Shown here one piece after another: positions 35,244-45,524 of a stretch of DNA of 64,000 nt. This stretch comes from Hyphomonas atlantica corrig. (GTDB taxonomy: Bacteria; Pseudomonadota; Alphaproteobacteria; Caulobacterales; Hyphomonadaceae). Positions within the stretch are counted from its first letter, which is position 1; the number at the start of each line of letters is the position of its first letter. The position numbers and the translations under genes were made by a program. Location of the stretch: positions 1-64,000 of the forward strand of contig NZ_AWFH01000008.1 in the NCBI RefSeq assembly GCF_000682715.1, in the 5' to 3' direction. A model generated the notes under the pieces. The model had not been told where the DNA came from and searched no databases. It saw only the letters and a program-made list of their open reading frames with translations.

Positions 35244-35873
35244 ATGACAAAGCGATTCCCCCCCGCCCCCGCCATCGGAACCCCAATGCTGGCAACACGC
35301 CCAAGCGCGGAGGCGCGGCAATTGCTGGCCCGGCGACGTTCGGCGGGAAAACATTTCATCTCCGAACCCGGCCCAACGCCAGACGCGCTGGACGAGTTGC
35401 TGGAGATCGCCGCTCGCGTACCGGATCACCGCAAGCTGACGCCCTGGCGTTTCATCGTGTTCGAAGGCGACGCGCGGGCCGACTTTGGCCAGGAACTGGC
35501 GCGCATTCGGGGCGAGACCCTGGAAGATGCAGAGTCACAGGATTTGATGGAGGCCGCAGGTCTGTTCCTGCGCGCACCAACCGTGGTGGCCGTCATTTCC
35601 TCACCAAAGGAAGATGGGCGTACCCCAATTTGGGAACAGGAATTGTCCGCTGGGGCCGTGTGCTACAATTTGCTGCTCGCCGCCAATGCCAGCGGCTGGG
35701 CGGGCGCCTGGCTCAGCGAATGGCCAGCCTTTGACAAGCAGGTCGCCGAAGCACTCGGCCTCACTGGTAAAGAGCGCGTCGCCGGGTTTATCTATCTCGG
35801 CACATCAAAGATCGACCCACCCGAACGTGGACGCGCCTGCATGGCGGATATCGTCACGCGCTGGTCGCGCTAG
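35244..35873 (+). CDS. Nitroreductase family protein
   Basis: A 209-residue FMN-dependent oxidoreductase of the NfsA/YdjA nitroreductase fold. It has the N-terminal flavin-binding LLARRRSAG, then [16 protein letters not shown] and the [20 protein letters not shown] flavin-site helix. It ends with [10 protein letters not shown], usual in YdjA-like members. The start is set at 35244; 35286 (MLATRPS) also fits, and neither has a strong ribosome site. It is transcribed away from the TetR-efflux operon and may share its operator. Its end overlaps the convergent queF by 4 bp. Confidence 0.88.
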   Translation: MTKRFPPAPAIGTPMLATRPSAEARQLLARRRSAGKHFISEPGPTPDALDELLEIAARVPDHRKLTPWRFIVFEGDARADFGQELARIRGETLEDAESQDLMEAAGLFLRAPTVVAVISSPKEDGRTPIWEQELSAGAVCYNLLLAANASGWAGAWLSEWPAFDKQVAEALGLTGKERVAGFIYLGTSKIDPPERGRACMADIVTRWSR

Positions 35874-36337
35874 CCCCGACCGCGATAAGAAGCGACGCCG
35901 GTGTCGGGCACATAGAGCCCGGCTGGCACCTCGCCGGACTGCCAGAACACATCAATCGGAATGCCGCCGCGCGGATACCAGTATCCGGAAATGCGCAGCC
36001 ACTTCGCCTCGGTGAAGTCAAAAATCTTCTTGCCGATAGACACCGTGCATTCCTCGTGAAACGCGCCATGATTGCGGAAGCTGGTCAGGTAGAGCTTGAG
36101 GCTCTTGGATTCGACCAGCCAATCACCCGGCGCGTAGTCGATGACAAGGTGCGCGAAATCGGGCTGGCCCGTGACCGGACACAGGGACGTGAATTCCGGC
36201 GCAACAAAGCGCGTGAGATAGAGCGTGTCGGCATGCGGATTTGCCACCCGCTCGAGCTCTGCTGTCTCGGGGCTTTGCGGTTGGTCGGTTTGCTGGCCGA
36301 GTTGGCCCAGCCCCTGATAGATCGGATTGTCAGCCAT
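35870..36337 (-). CDS. queF: NADPH-dependent 7-cyano-7-deazaguanine reductase
   Basis: Reduces preQ0 to preQ1 in queuosine tRNA modification. At 155 aa it is of the short, unimodular QueF class. Conserved sequence includes [14 protein letters not shown] with the catalytic cysteine C53 and D60, the QueF motif [16 protein letters not shown], and the NADPH-site region. The C-terminal part ([14 protein letters not shown]) is also typical. The gene starts 1 bp after the stop of the antiporter gene, so the two are probably co-transcribed. Confidence 0.95.
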   Translation of the reverse strand: MADNPIYQGLGQLGQQTDQPQSPETAELERVANPHADTLYLTRFVAPEFTSLCPVTGQPDFAHLVIDYAPGDWLVESKSLKLYLTSFRNHGAFHEECTVSIGKKIFDFTEAKWLRISGYWYPRGGIPIDVFWQSGEVPAGLYVPDTGVASYRGRG

Positions 36338-36338
36338 A

Positions 36339-37361
36339 TTAAAGGATCGCCGGTACGGGAATGAGATTGAAGGTCAGCCCCATATAGAGCGCATATGCGA
36401 AAAGGAGAACCGCTCCCTCCCAGCGCGCAACCAGCTTGCCGGAAATCGCAAAGACCACCATCAGCGCGACAGACAGAAGCAGAGCCGCAATATCGCCAAC
36501 ACTGATCAGGCTGTGGCTGATTCCGGACGACATCGCATCTGTCGTTACATCGCCGGTCGGTACGCCGCGCACACTGAATGGATGCACCAGTGCCGTTACG
36601 CCCAGAATGCCGAGAATATTGAAGATGTTCGAACCAATGATGTTGCCGAGCGCGACATCCGCCTTGCCCCGGAACGCCGCTATAGCCGATGTGGCAAGTT
36701 CAGGCAGGCTGGTGCCGATAGCGACAATCGAGAGACCAATAACTGTCTCGCTGATGCCAAACTCCCGCGCGATGATGACACCGCCATCAACCAGCAGCTT
36801 TGCCCCGATGACGACGCCTGCCAGGCCCGCAACCGCGATGAGAATGCCGAGAAGAATGCCATAGTTCGCCTCGACGATTTCGCCCTCCTCCGCATGCATG
36901 TCCGCCGCCTTGTCGCCCGCAGTCCGATCAGCGATCAGCGAGAAGGCGATATAGGCCAGCAATGCGGCGACCAGTACGAAGCCGGCAAGGCGCGAGAACA
37001 AATCAAACCAGATCAATGTACACAGCACAGCCGTCATGATCACCATGATGGACGTATCCCGCATCAGAGCCCGCGGGTTGGTGATGATTGGATGAATAAC
37101 GGCCGCTACGCCCAGAACAAGAAGGACATTCGCGATATTGGAGCCGACAACGTTTCCGACAGCGATCCCCACCGCGCCTTCACTGATGGCTCGCAAGCTG
37201 GTGACCAACTCAGGAACCGATGTGCCGAAGCCAACCAGCGTCAGCCCGATCACGAGTTCGGAAATGTTGAGCTTTCGCGCAACGCTCACGGATCCGCGAA
37301 CCAGCCCTTCACCCCCTATGAACAAGAGAATGAGGCCGCCCAGAACCATCAGATATGTCAT
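36339..37361 (-). CDS. Calcium/sodium antiporter (YrbG-like CaCA family)
   Basis: A 340-residue inner membrane cation/Ca exchanger with 10 transmembrane helices in two inverted halves. Both alpha-repeats are visible: [20 protein letters not shown] with [16 protein letters not shown], and [20 protein letters not shown] with [16 protein letters not shown]. The start at MTYLMVLGG is supported by GGGGA 5 nt upstream. It is probably co-transcribed with queF. The E. coli homologue YrbG is linked to LPS transport genes; here no such link is seen. Confidence 0.92.
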   Translation of the reverse strand: MTYLMVLGGLILLFIGGEGLVRGSVSVARKLNISELVIGLTLVGFGTSVPELVTSLRAISEGAVGIAVGNVVGSNIANVLLVLGVAAVIHPIITNPRALMRDTSIMVIMTAVLCTLIWFDLFSRLAGFVLVAALLAYIAFSLIADRTAGDKAADMHAEEGEIVEANYGILLGILIAVAGLAGVVIGAKLLVDGGVIIAREFGISETVIGLSIVAIGTSLPELATSAIAAFRGKADVALGNIIGSNIFNILGILGVTALVHPFSVRGVPTGDVTTDAMSSGISHSLISVGDIAALLLSVALMVVFAISGKLVARWEGAVLLFAYALYMGLTFNLIPVPAIL

Positions 37362-37580
37362 GAAAATCCCCGTGGGAAAGAATGAAGCCTTGAATATGGT
37401 AAACCACGAATACGAGCGCAATCTGACCCATGCTGAGATTTTCGAGGACCCTTCCGACCGCCCAAACGTACAAAAAAGCAGATATCCGGGGAGGCGCGAC
37501 AAATTTCAGCAATCTTGTTCACCGTACACTCAGCTCGATGGCGCACATATCTCAATGGATACGCAAGGATCACACGGAAG

Positions 37581-39416
37581 ATGGTAAATCGGGCGATCCG
37601 CCCCGCGCAGAATTCAGCCCCGCCTTTCGGCAGGATCGCTGTCTGCTGCCTGGCGCTCAGCCTGGCCCCTGCCTGCGCCTATCTTCCATTCACTGATAAT
37701 GACGAAACGACCGGCTCAGGCAACACGACGATTCCGGTCACAATCGAGGGTGTACCGAAACAACTGGAAAGCGGCGCGCTCAAATCCGTCGAGATCCGCG
37801 CAGGCGAACCAACCAGCCTGCTGGACGTAAGGCGCCGCGCAACCCAGGCCGCCAGCGCCCTGGAAGAATATCTCGCGTCCGAAGGTTACTTCATGGCGGT
37901 GGTCAGCCCGGACCTTGTGGAAGACATGGATATGCGTCCCCAGCTCGACGTGGACGTTGGCGAGCGCTTCACCATCGCCGAGATAAACCTGTCTGGTACG
38001 GAGACTTTACCAGCTGACGTTCTGGACAAGCTGAGCATCGCCTCTGATGAACTGGGTATCGGCACATGGGCCGTAACCACTGACATTGAGGAATTGGAGC
38101 GACGGCTCGTCACTGAGCTCCGTCGTGAAGGGTATGCCTTCGCGGAAAGCGAAGGCATCGACGCGCTTGCCTCCCGCGCCGACAAAACGCTGGAGCTGAC
38201 CTACCAACTCGTTCCGGGACCACGCGTCCAACTCGGCGAACTGATCATTCCGGAAGGCCTGGAGACGAAAGATCGCTCGATTGAAATTCTTCGCAATTGG
38301 GAACTCGGCAACTACTACACTCCGGAAAAGGTGGAAACGCTTCGCACCCGCATACGCGGGACCGGACTGTTTGATGGTATTGGCGTCCAGATCCAGGAAG
38401 ATCCGGCGGCGGATGGATTACATCCCGTTGAGCTGCAATTGTCCGAAGGCAAGCGCCGATCCATCGGCGCAGGTATCAGCGTTTCAACATCTGAAGGGGT
38501 CGGCGCCACAGCGAGTTGGGAACGCCGCAATCTAACCGGCGTTGGCGACACGCTCGGTGTCGATGCGCAGATCGCGACTCTCACAAGTGGTCTGACACTG
38601 AGCTATAACCGTCCCAATATTGGCAGGTATGGTCGCGACTTTTCTGCAGAGACAGGCATCCGCGCAGAAGAAACAGATGCCTACGACCTGCAGGGCATCA
38701 GCGCCACGGCAAGCCTGTCGCAACCGTTCAACGACCACTTCACGCTATCTGCGGGCGCAACCATCGATGCGACGCGCTCGACGGATTACGAACTGCGCGC
38801 TGCCGGCGAGGACGATTATGAGGAGCAGGTCACCTTCTCTTTCCCGCTAGGCGCAACCTACGACACGGTGAAACGACCGCTGGACCCTCAATCCGGCAAT
38901 CGTGTTTCGCTTGGCGTCGAGCCCGGCGTCTCTGTCGGCGATAGCGAAGCGCCCTTCACGCGGATCACAAGTTCGGCGTCAACCTATCACAAGATCTCGG
39001 AGCGGCTGGTTGCCGCTGTGCGCGCAGAGGCCGGGACGTTCCTCGGCGAAGACGATGTACCGGTCGATCGCAAATTCTATGCGGGTGGCGGCGGCTCTGT
39101 CCGTGGCTTTGAGTATCAGTCCCTTTCCCCGACCGACGCAGACGGAAACATCATCGGAGGTGACGCGATGTTCGCCGCATCAGCCGAGCTTCGCTGGCGC
39201 AAATCAGAACGTTGGGGTTATGTGGCCTTTGTCGATTCCGGCTCTGCGGCCGGCTCTGTGGATGAAGCCATCGGCGAGATGCGAACGTCGGTCGGCTTCG
39301 GCGTGCGCTTCTACCCAGGTTTCGGTCCAGTACGGTTTGACATTGCAACACCTCTGGATCGCCGCGACGGTGACGACCCCGTGCAAATCTACGTATCTAT
39401 CGGACAGGCGTTCTGA
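37581..39416 (+). CDS. tamA: TamA-like outer membrane assembly protein
   Basis: A 611-residue BamA/Omp85 family protein of the translocation and assembly module. The N-terminal signal has a lipoprotein-like end (SLAPACAYL). POTRA domains cover about 55-300 (RFTIAEINLSGTETL, GPRVQLGELIIPEG), then a 16-stranded barrel with VRGFEYQSLSP (the VRGF/L6 motif) and C-terminal YVSIGQAF. Start at 37581 (MVNRAIR) has GGAAG immediately before it; an upstream TTG at 37515 is open. The stop overlaps the tamB start by 1 bp. TamA and TamB assemble outer membrane proteins and affect lipid transport. Confidence 0.9.
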   Translation: MVNRAIRPAQNSAPPFGRIAVCCLALSLAPACAYLPFTDNDETTGSGNTTIPVTIEGVPKQLESGALKSVEIRAGEPTSLLDVRRRATQAASALEEYLASEGYFMAVVSPDLVEDMDMRPQLDVDVGERFTIAEINLSGTETLPADVLDKLSIASDELGIGTWAVTTDIEELERRLVTELRREGYAFAESEGIDALASRADKTLELTYQLVPGPRVQLGELIIPEGLETKDRSIEILRNWELGNYYTPEKVETLRTRIRGTGLFDGIGVQIQEDPAADGLHPVELQLSEGKRRSIGAGISVSTSEGVGATASWERRNLTGVGDTLGVDAQIATLTSGLTLSYNRPNIGRYGRDFSAETGIRAEETDAYDLQGISATASLSQPFNDHFTLSAGATIDATRSTDYELRAAGEDDYEEQVTFSFPLGATYDTVKRPLDPQSGNRVSLGVEPGVSVGDSEAPFTRITSSASTYHKISERLVAAVRAEAGTFLGEDDVPVDRKFYAGGGGSVRGFEYQSLSPTDADGNIIGGDAMFAASAELRWRKSERWGYVAFVDSGSAAGSVDEAIGEMRTSVGFGVRFYPGFGPVRFDIATPLDRRDGDDPVQIYVSIGQAF

Positions 39417-42400
39417 TGGCAGCGTTTCACTCCCTTCTTGGCATGGTCCGTAGACGTCGCTGGCTGATGGCGGCGCTGTCAGTCTTGCTCGTCCTGTGCA
39501 CAATTCTGATTGCCGCACGCATCTGGATTGCCTCCAACGGTGGTCGCGCTTTTCTGGAGGCACAGATTGATGGTCGAGAAGCCGGGCCACTTGGAACAGT
39601 AGAAATTGATGGGCTGCGCGGAGATCCGCTGGACCAGATGTCTGTTGCATGTCTGACCATATCAGATGACGACGGCGTATGGCTCACCGCCGAAGGCATA
39701 GACCTTGCCTGGTCGCCCGCGCGTCTCGTATCCCGAACAGTGAAGCTGGACCTGATAGGGGCGGACAGGATCAATGTCATCCGTCGCCCGATCCTCAGCC
39801 GACGCGATGAACAGAACTCTTCCGGCTCCAGCAATTGGGCAGTGTCGCTCGATACGCTGGCGATTGACGAGTTATTACTACAGGAAGGCGTCGCAGGCCC
39901 TAAGGCGGCCTTTGAAATTGATGGCAATTTCAGCCTACCAAAAACGCGGACGTTTGAACTCGCGCTCACCGCCCTGCCCCTTGAAGGCGCTGGAGACAGG
40001 ATAGACGCGCGCCTGACGCGCAACGCCTCGGGGGCCTTTCGCATCGATGCGGACATCGAAGCACCAGCCGGCGGAACGATCGCCACCCTCACCAATCTGC
40101 CAGAAGGCGAAAACGCCACCCTCATCGCGCGCGCCAGCGGCACGCTGGAATCCGGTGATGGCTTTGCTGAACTGAAACTGTCAGATGCGACAGTCGCCGA
40201 ACTCACCGCCAAGATCACCGATGGCAAGCTGCGCGCCAACACAACCATCAACGCCGAGCGGTTGCCCGTATCAGACCGGGTAAGACAACTTGTCGGACAA
40301 TCCGCGCGTGTCACGCTGGACGCCGAAACCGGAAAGAAAAAGGCACCTTTCGAGCTATCGGCGAACGTTGCCTCAGGCACACTGTCCGCCAACGGCACTT
40401 ATCGGAGTGACAAACGTGATCTTGATGGCCCACTCAATCTTGATCTTTCCTTTACAGGTTTTGAGACGCTTACTGACTTTTCCGCAGACTTGACTTTCAC
40501 AGGCCAGCTAGCAGACCCGCTGGGGATACCGACAATGTCAGGCGACGCGATTCTGAATCGCCGCGATGGATCCGACCTCCCGTTTGACCAGATTAGCGGG
40601 CCGGTGAAGATTCGCTCGAACGAGCAGACAATTAAATTTGAAGGACAATTGGCCGGCAAAGGTATTCTGAAGTCGAACAAAACGGCCTTGCGAATTCTGG
40701 GGAAGACGCCAAGTATGCAGGTAGCTGGGGAATACGACCGGACTTCTGGCGAACTGAGCTTGTCTCCCTCCACAGCTCAGCTCGAGCGCGGCAGGGCGGA
40801 TGCCAGTGGAAACGTATCCACTCGAGACAAGACACTCGACCTGCAGGTCAAACTGCAAAATGTCTCGGGACTGCTCTCAACTGCCCCGAACCTTTCCGCG
40901 GGCGGCGTTCTTGCGCTGAACGGCACATTCGACGCACCAAACATTTCAGCAGATCTCCGCATCCAGAATATTGATGCTCTGAACGCAATCGCCGTCGACG
41001 CGCTGGGTGCATCTGCCCGGCTGCGAGGTGACATTCAGAAAAAGGGGCAGACGTTTGTCGTTCGCTCCGCATCGCTCGACGGGAGCAATCTCAGCGCAAC
41101 GGGCTCAGGCAAGTTTGCAGCAAGCGACGCGACCGATCTGGTAGTCCAGCTCGCGCAAAGTGACGCGCTTTCGATCTCTGGCACGCAGATACAGCTTGGC
41201 ACCGGCACAGTCCGACTGACCGGCTCGAATGGCATTGACGCAGTTCACTTCGCATCTTCCGGTGGCCGCCTCGCGCGGGACAGTGTTGAGATTGAAGGCC
41301 TTGAGACAACGATCGAGTTGCAGAATGAGGACAATTCCTGGGCGGGGCCGGTTGAGCTGGCAGGCCAGATGGGACAGCAGCCTGTCGCGGTGAACGCCAC
41401 CGCCTCTTGGGCCGATAGCGTGTTCGCACTCCGGAACATATCATCCAGATACGACACCGCCCAACTCAGCGGATCGCTGGTTTACGGAGGGGACATTGGG
41501 CTCGACATGAACCTGAATGCCACCGGAGACAGATTCGCATTTGAGTCTCGACAAGTGGGCCTGTTCAATGTCGCCGTTCAAATTCGGCGCCCTCCAGAGG
41601 AAGACACTTCAATCGTCGCATCTGGCGACGTGCGTGACGTCTGGCTATCCCCTTCATTGCGCTTCGATTCCGTAACAGGGAAGATCCAAAACGCTCCGGA
41701 AGGATACAATTTCGCCGTTCAAATCGAACGAGACCATGATGCCCGGCCGACATCACTGGACATGCTTGGATCAGCAGACTTCGCAGCCAATTATCCAAGC
41801 GGCCAGATCGAGCTGGATGGCACACTGCTTGGCGAAGCAGTTCGTTCGGTCCAGCCTGTCAGCTGGCGCTTGGGAGACACGCCATCCATCGAGGCGAACC
41901 TCGCAATGTTCGGCGGATCGATTGAAGCCCGCATTGAGGAAGACACGCGCACGCCCCGAATGAAGTTCGAGATCGCAAACGTCGACCTGGCCCCCGTGAT
42001 GGCGTCGGCAGGCATAGCCACCCGGCGCGTGATGGTGAATGGCCGTGGCGACTTCCTGCTATTCGGCGCGAACCCGGAAGGTCAGTTTGACATGGAAGTT
42101 GAAGGGCCGCTCCCCGGCCTGGAACGGTCCCTTGCCATCGAACTGGTCGGACAGTTGCGCGGCCAGGCCCTGACGATTGAAGGGGCCGGGGATTATGGGG
42201 CCCTTCGACTCGCTGGCGCCGCTTCATTGCCCGTATCCGCCAATCCGGACGGGATTGCGCATCTCAATATGGACGCCCCGGTAGAAGGAACCGCCAACCT
42301 CAATGGAGATCTATCGGATCTGCGATCCCTCGCACTTGCCTATGGTCACGACATCGGCGGAATAATCGACGCATCAGCCAGCCTCAGTGGACCACTCAAA

Positions 42401-43528
42401 TCTCCGCAATTCAGCGCCCACGCGGATTTGAGCGATGGCATCTACGAATTTGGCGCAACCAGTCTTCGGCTCGTGAATTTGAGTCTCGAAGCGGCATATG
42501 GCGACAATGAGCTACGACTGAATGGATCAGGCGACGGCGCGGACGGCGGCTCCGCCAAGATCCTGGGAGCGTTGTCTAATGACAACACAAGTCTCGAGAC
42601 CGAGTTTTCGGATCTGCTGCTCTACAATCGCGACGGCGACTCTTTGCGAGCGGATGGCGACATTTCGCTAACCGGAGACGCAGTATCTCGCACAGTGAAT
42701 GGCAAGCTGGACATCGAATCGGCAGAATTCAATCTCGACAATCTTCCCTCATCGAAAGCCCAAGCGATTGACGTACGATGGATGGAAGACGGCGAGTTCG
42801 CAGCCGGCGAAAGCGAATTCCGCCAGTCCCTGGCGCTCGATCTGGCCATCGCAGCTGACCGGCGTGTCTATATCGACGGGCGCGGCCTTGAAAGTGAGTG
42901 GAGCGCCAACCTGAAACTGACCGGAACGGCAGCTGACCCGCAACTTAACGGACGCGCCAGTATGCGACGCGGAACACTTGCCCTAGCTGGCCGCCCATTC
43001 GTCTTTGACAGTGGGACAGTTTACTTCGATGGGCCCATCCAACGCGCGCGACTGGACATCGAAGCCGAGCGAAGCGTCAACGGTTTTGAAGCGACGGTCG
43101 CTTTAACCGGCTCACCGATGCGACCCGACATCGAATTGAGCAGCACACCGGACTTGCCGGAAGACGAGATTCTTTCCCGCCTGCTCTTTGGCCGCTCATC
43201 GGTCGACCTGTCCGCACTCGAAGCAGCGCAATTGGCCAATTCAATCGCGCAACTGAGTGGCAATAGCACGGGATTCGACCCGACCTCCGAGCTCCAGGCA
43301 GCGTTGGGCGTAGACCGCTTGTCGTTTGGCACGAGTGAAGAAGGAGCCGCCCAAGTAGGTGTGGGACAATACATCGCGGAGGATGTATATCTCGAGTTAA
43401 ACTCAGCAGGCGCGGCAGGAAGTTCCGTTGAGGTTGAGTGGGAGCCAAGACCTCAAGTCTCGGTTACTTCAGAAACTACTACAGACGGAGAGGCAAGGCT
43501 CTCTATAAAGTGGAAAAAAGATTACTGA
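39416..43528 (+). CDS. tamB: TamB-like translocation and assembly protein
   Basis: A 1370-residue inner-membrane-anchored periplasmic protein with one N-terminal transmembrane helix (about 17-40, MAALSVLLVLCTILIAARIW) and a long beta-taco made of AsmA/TamB-type repeats. The C-terminal DUF490 domain (about 1000-1370) contains the LPEDEILSRLLFGRSSVDLSALE motif, SALEAAQLANSIAQLSG and YLELNSAGAAG. It spans the periplasm to TamA and also belongs to the bridge-like lipid transfer class. Its start overlaps the tamA stop, so the pair is coupled. Length is a little above the E. coli protein. Confidence 0.93.
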   Translation: MAAFHSLLGMVRRRRWLMAALSVLLVLCTILIAARIWIASNGGRAFLEAQIDGREAGPLGTVEIDGLRGDPLDQMSVACLTISDDDGVWLTAEGIDLAWSPARLVSRTVKLDLIGADRINVIRRPILSRRDEQNSSGSSNWAVSLDTLAIDELLLQEGVAGPKAAFEIDGNFSLPKTRTFELALTALPLEGAGDRIDARLTRNASGAFRIDADIEAPAGGTIATLTNLPEGENATLIARASGTLESGDGFAELKLSDATVAELTAKITDGKLRANTTINAERLPVSDRVRQLVGQSARVTLDAETGKKKAPFELSANVASGTLSANGTYRSDKRDLDGPLNLDLSFTGFETLTDFSADLTFTGQLADPLGIPTMSGDAILNRRDGSDLPFDQISGPVKIRSNEQTIKFEGQLAGKGILKSNKTALRILGKTPSMQVAGEYDRTSGELSLSPSTAQLERGRADASGNVSTRDKTLDLQVKLQNVSGLLSTAPNLSAGGVLALNGTFDAPNISADLRIQNIDALNAIAVDALGASARLRGDIQKKGQTFVVRSASLDGSNLSATGSGKFAASDATDLVVQLAQSDALSISGTQIQLGTGTVRLTGSNGIDAVHFASSGGRLARDSVEIEGLETTIELQNEDNSWAGPVELAGQMGQQPVAVNATASWADSVFALRNISSRYDTAQLSGSLVYGGDIGLDMNLNATGDRFAFESRQVGLFNVAVQIRRPPEEDTSIVASGDVRDVWLSPSLRFDSVTGKIQNAPEGYNFAVQIERDHDARPTSLDMLGSADFAANYPSGQIELDGTLLGEAVRSVQPVSWRLGDTPSIEANLAMFGGSIEARIEEDTRTPRMKFEIANVDLAPVMASAGIATRRVMVNGRGDFLLFGANPEGQFDMEVEGPLPGLERSLAIELVGQLRGQALTIEGAGDYGALRLAGAASLPVSANPDGIAHLNMDAPVEGTANLNGDLSDLRSLALAYGHDIGGIIDASASLSGPLKSPQFSAHADLSDGIYEFGATSLRLVNLSLEAAYGDNELRLNGSGDGADGGSAKILGALSNDNTSLETEFSDLLLYNRDGDSLRADGDISLTGDAVSRTVNGKLDIESAEFNLDNLPSSKAQAIDVRWMEDGEFAAGESEFRQSLALDLAIAADRRVYIDGRGLESEWSANLKLTGTAADPQLNGRASMRRGTLALAGRPFVFDSGTVYFDGPIQRARLDIEAERSVNGFEATVALTGSPMRPDIELSSTPDLPEDEILSRLLFGRSSVDLSALEAAQLANSIAQLSGNSTGFDPTSELQAALGVDRLSFGTSEEGAAQVGVGQYIAEDVYLELNSAGAAGSSVEVEWEPRPQVSVTSETTTDGEARLSIKWKKDY

Positions 43529-43539
43529 TCGTTACGCAA

Positions 43540-43588
43540 GTTTAATCCACCTATGGTGGCGACCGCTGCGCCCTATCATGGATTAAAC
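43540..43588. repeat. 10-bp perfect inverted repeat after tamB
   Basis: GTTTAATCCA (43540-43549) and TGGATTAAAC (43579-43588) are exact inverted copies 29 bp apart. The spacer is GC-rich and itself partly self-complementary. It lies 12 bp after the tamB stop codon. There is no T tract. Confidence 0.6.
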
Positions 43589-43603
43589 GAATTACACAAA
43601 GCG

Positions 43604-43638
43604 CTGCTTTATATGGGTTTTTTCAAACCCCAAAGCAG
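43604..43638 (+). repeat. Long hairpin before the XRE regulator
   Basis: CTGCTTT (43604-43610) pairs with AAAGCAG (43632-43638), and GGGTTT/AAACCC inside closes on a TTTC loop; unpaired ATAT and C form an internal bulge. It could end tamAB transcription, or act in the regulator leader. Confidence 0.5.
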
Positions 43639-43775
43639 TTCAGTATTGGATTCATAATCGGAGCGTAATACGTAAGTCTCCGCGCATTACATTTTTGGGG
43701 GTAACGGCAATCTTGCTATAACACCCTTTGCGCGAAAACTTGTCACCTCTGATGGATATATGGAGAGAGCAGATC

Positions 43776-44144
43776 ATGAAGCAATCTACTTCCAGAGCCC
43801 CAACGGCAGTCGATCAGATGGTTGGCGAAAAAATCCGAAGACTTCGTCTGGACCGTAATTTGACTCTTGCCGAACTCGGCTCCGAGCTGGGCATCAGCCA
43901 TCAACAGCTGCAGAAGTACGAAACCGGCACAAATCGCCTCAGCGCCGGCATGCTCGCGAATGTTGCGGATGTTCTCCGCGTTTCCATTGCCAGCCTGTTC
44001 GAGGACGAGAACGCGGAAGATAGCAAGGATGCTGATCCGTCCGCCAAGGTGCGGGCAGAGTGTCACTCCTGGATCGATCGGACGCCGTCCAAGGAACGCC
44101 TTAGCATGATGGCTAAAGTTCTGCGCGTCATGTCGACTGACTAA
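43776..44144 (+). CDS. XRE family helix-turn-helix regulator
   Basis: A 122-residue DNA-binding protein. The HTH_3 domain is at about 13-70 (IRRLRLDRNLTLAELGSELG, then ISHQQLQKYETGTNRLS), followed by a short acidic linker and a helical tail (SKERLSMMAKVLRVMS). The size and form match the SinR/CtrA-region type of small alphaproteobacterial regulators. GGAGAG 8 nt before the ATG at 43776 fixes the start; upstream in-frame starts at 43752 and 43728 lack one. Target genes are unknown; tamAB or the exopolysaccharide region are candidates by position. Confidence 0.88.
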   Translation: MKQSTSRAPTAVDQMVGEKIRRLRLDRNLTLAELGSELGISHQQLQKYETGTNRLSAGMLANVADVLRVSIASLFEDENAEDSKDADPSAKVRAECHSWIDRTPSKERLSMMAKVLRVMSTD

Positions 44145-44168
44145 GTCCGACCCAACGGCGACCTCAAC

Positions 44169-45155
44169 CTAACCCACTGCACGATTTTTAGCCGCGGGCT
44201 CTTGGCCGGTGGCAGACAATTCACTCAGTTCTTTTGGGTGGAGGAAGTCGTCCGTGAACCAAGGCGATGCATCCTTGGCGAACAATGACTTGATCCACTC
44301 GATCATGAGATTTCCAAGAGGCGTGCGGCGTGTCTGGTCGGTATAAGCGATCCAGAACTGGATCGGTGCCACTTCAGACATATCCAGCGCCATGAGGTCC
44401 GGGAATACTTCCTTGTGATAAGTCGGCAGGAGGGCGATTCCCCCGCCTCGGCGACAAAGCTCGATCATGGCGCTCGCCGAATTCGTCACGAACGCAAAGT
44501 CGATCATCTTCTTCAACTCGCCCGCCTTGGGCGCCCATCGCTCGACTTGGCGCACATACGATTCGTGCAAGATGCAGCGATACTGATAGTACTCAAAAAG
44601 GCTCGACGGCAGCGTTTCCTGCGCATCCAGATAATCCTGAGAAGCAAAGCCGATATAATGAAGCGTACCCAGCTTGTGGGAGATAATTTCAGGATCCCTC
44701 GGCTCGGTGAACTGGATTGCAATATCGACTTCGTCTTTCAGTAGATCAGGCTCCTGCTCCTGAACATGCATACGAACCTGCGCTTTCGGGTGCACCTTCT
44801 GAAATTGCGCGAGACGTGGCGCAATCCAGTACGGCCCGACACCATCGCCAGTTCCTATCGTGACGCGCCCCTCTGAGCCATCACTCTGGCCAACAGCCTC
44901 GCTCAGCACCTGATTTGCCGCATCTTCCATTTGCCGCGAATAGCGCAGGACGATCTTGCCGGTCTCAGTCAGCTCCATGCCTCGCGTCGACCGCGTGAAC
45001 AGCTTGCTGCTGAGGAACTTCTCCAATTCATCCATCTTGCGGCTGACGGTCGGCGGCGACTCATTCAGACGAGCAGCGGCAGCCGTCATGCTACCCATCT
45101 CAGCCACTACTTTGAAGACGCGGAGCTTGTCCCAATCGATCCGACTCTGGCTCAT
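44169..45155 (-). CDS. LysR family transcriptional regulator
   Basis: A 328-residue regulator: winged HTH at about 5-65 (WDKLRVFKVVAEMGSMTAAA, LNESPPTVSRKMDELEKFL, LFTRSTRGMELTETG) and a periplasmic-binding-protein-like effector domain after it (VTIGTGDGVGPYWIAPRLAQ). The start at MSQSRIDWD is preceded by a G-rich site (GGGGGG, on the minus strand). LysR proteins usually regulate themselves and a neighbour, but the only neighbours are the XRE regulator (convergent) and an intergenic region. An inverted repeat CTAGT-N4-ACTAG (45254-45267) lies about 100 bp upstream. Confidence 0.92.
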   Translation of the reverse strand: MSQSRIDWDKLRVFKVVAEMGSMTAAAARLNESPPTVSRKMDELEKFLSSKLFTRSTRGMELTETGKIVLRYSRQMEDAANQVLSEAVGQSDGSEGRVTIGTGDGVGPYWIAPRLAQFQKVHPKAQVRMHVQEQEPDLLKDEVDIAIQFTEPRDPEIISHKLGTLHYIGFASQDYLDAQETLPSSLFEYYQYRCILHESYVRQVERWAPKAGELKKMIDFAFVTNSASAMIELCRRGGGIALLPTYHKEVFPDLMALDMSEVAPIQFWIAYTDQTRRTPLGNLMIEWIKSLFAKDASPWFTDDFLHPKELSELSATGQEPAAKNRAVG

Positions 45156-45524
45156 GACGCCCCCCCAACTTTTGACGATTAGCGCTAGTAGATACACCCT
45201 ATAGTTTATTGAAGGAAAGGGTAATCGTTCAGTTTCGTTCCGCCCCAGAAAACCTAGTGACTACTAGCAACTATGTTTTAGTTTCCGCCTCCATATGCAA
45301 ATCCATCTCACGAACAAAACGCTCTAGTGAGGATTGTTGGCACAGCAACCAAGCTTCGTGAACAGAGGCATCTATTACTCCCCCAACTAGTCGAGCGGGA
45401 ACTTCGAAGCCCTGAGTATACGCTTCATTCGTGAACTGATTTTTAGAAGAAAAATGCAGCTTCCGAGAAAAATAGTCTGCATTCTGCCACAAAACCCGCA
45501 TATCCTTGCAGCATTATGTCAAAG
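45156..45524. other. Intergenic region between LysR and response regulator genes
   Basis: 369 bp. It holds the inverted repeat CTAGT-GACT-ACTAG (45254-45267), a possible LysR-related site. A 76-codon open frame on the minus strand (45271-45501) starts with ATG, but AAGGAT touches the start codon and its composition gives little support. I do not call it a gene. Confidence 0.35.

Noticed and set aside
45271-45501. Short minus-strand frame of 76 codons
   Set aside because: The start lacks a properly spaced ribosome site and there is no recognisable domain. It is left as part of the intergenic region, though it could be real.
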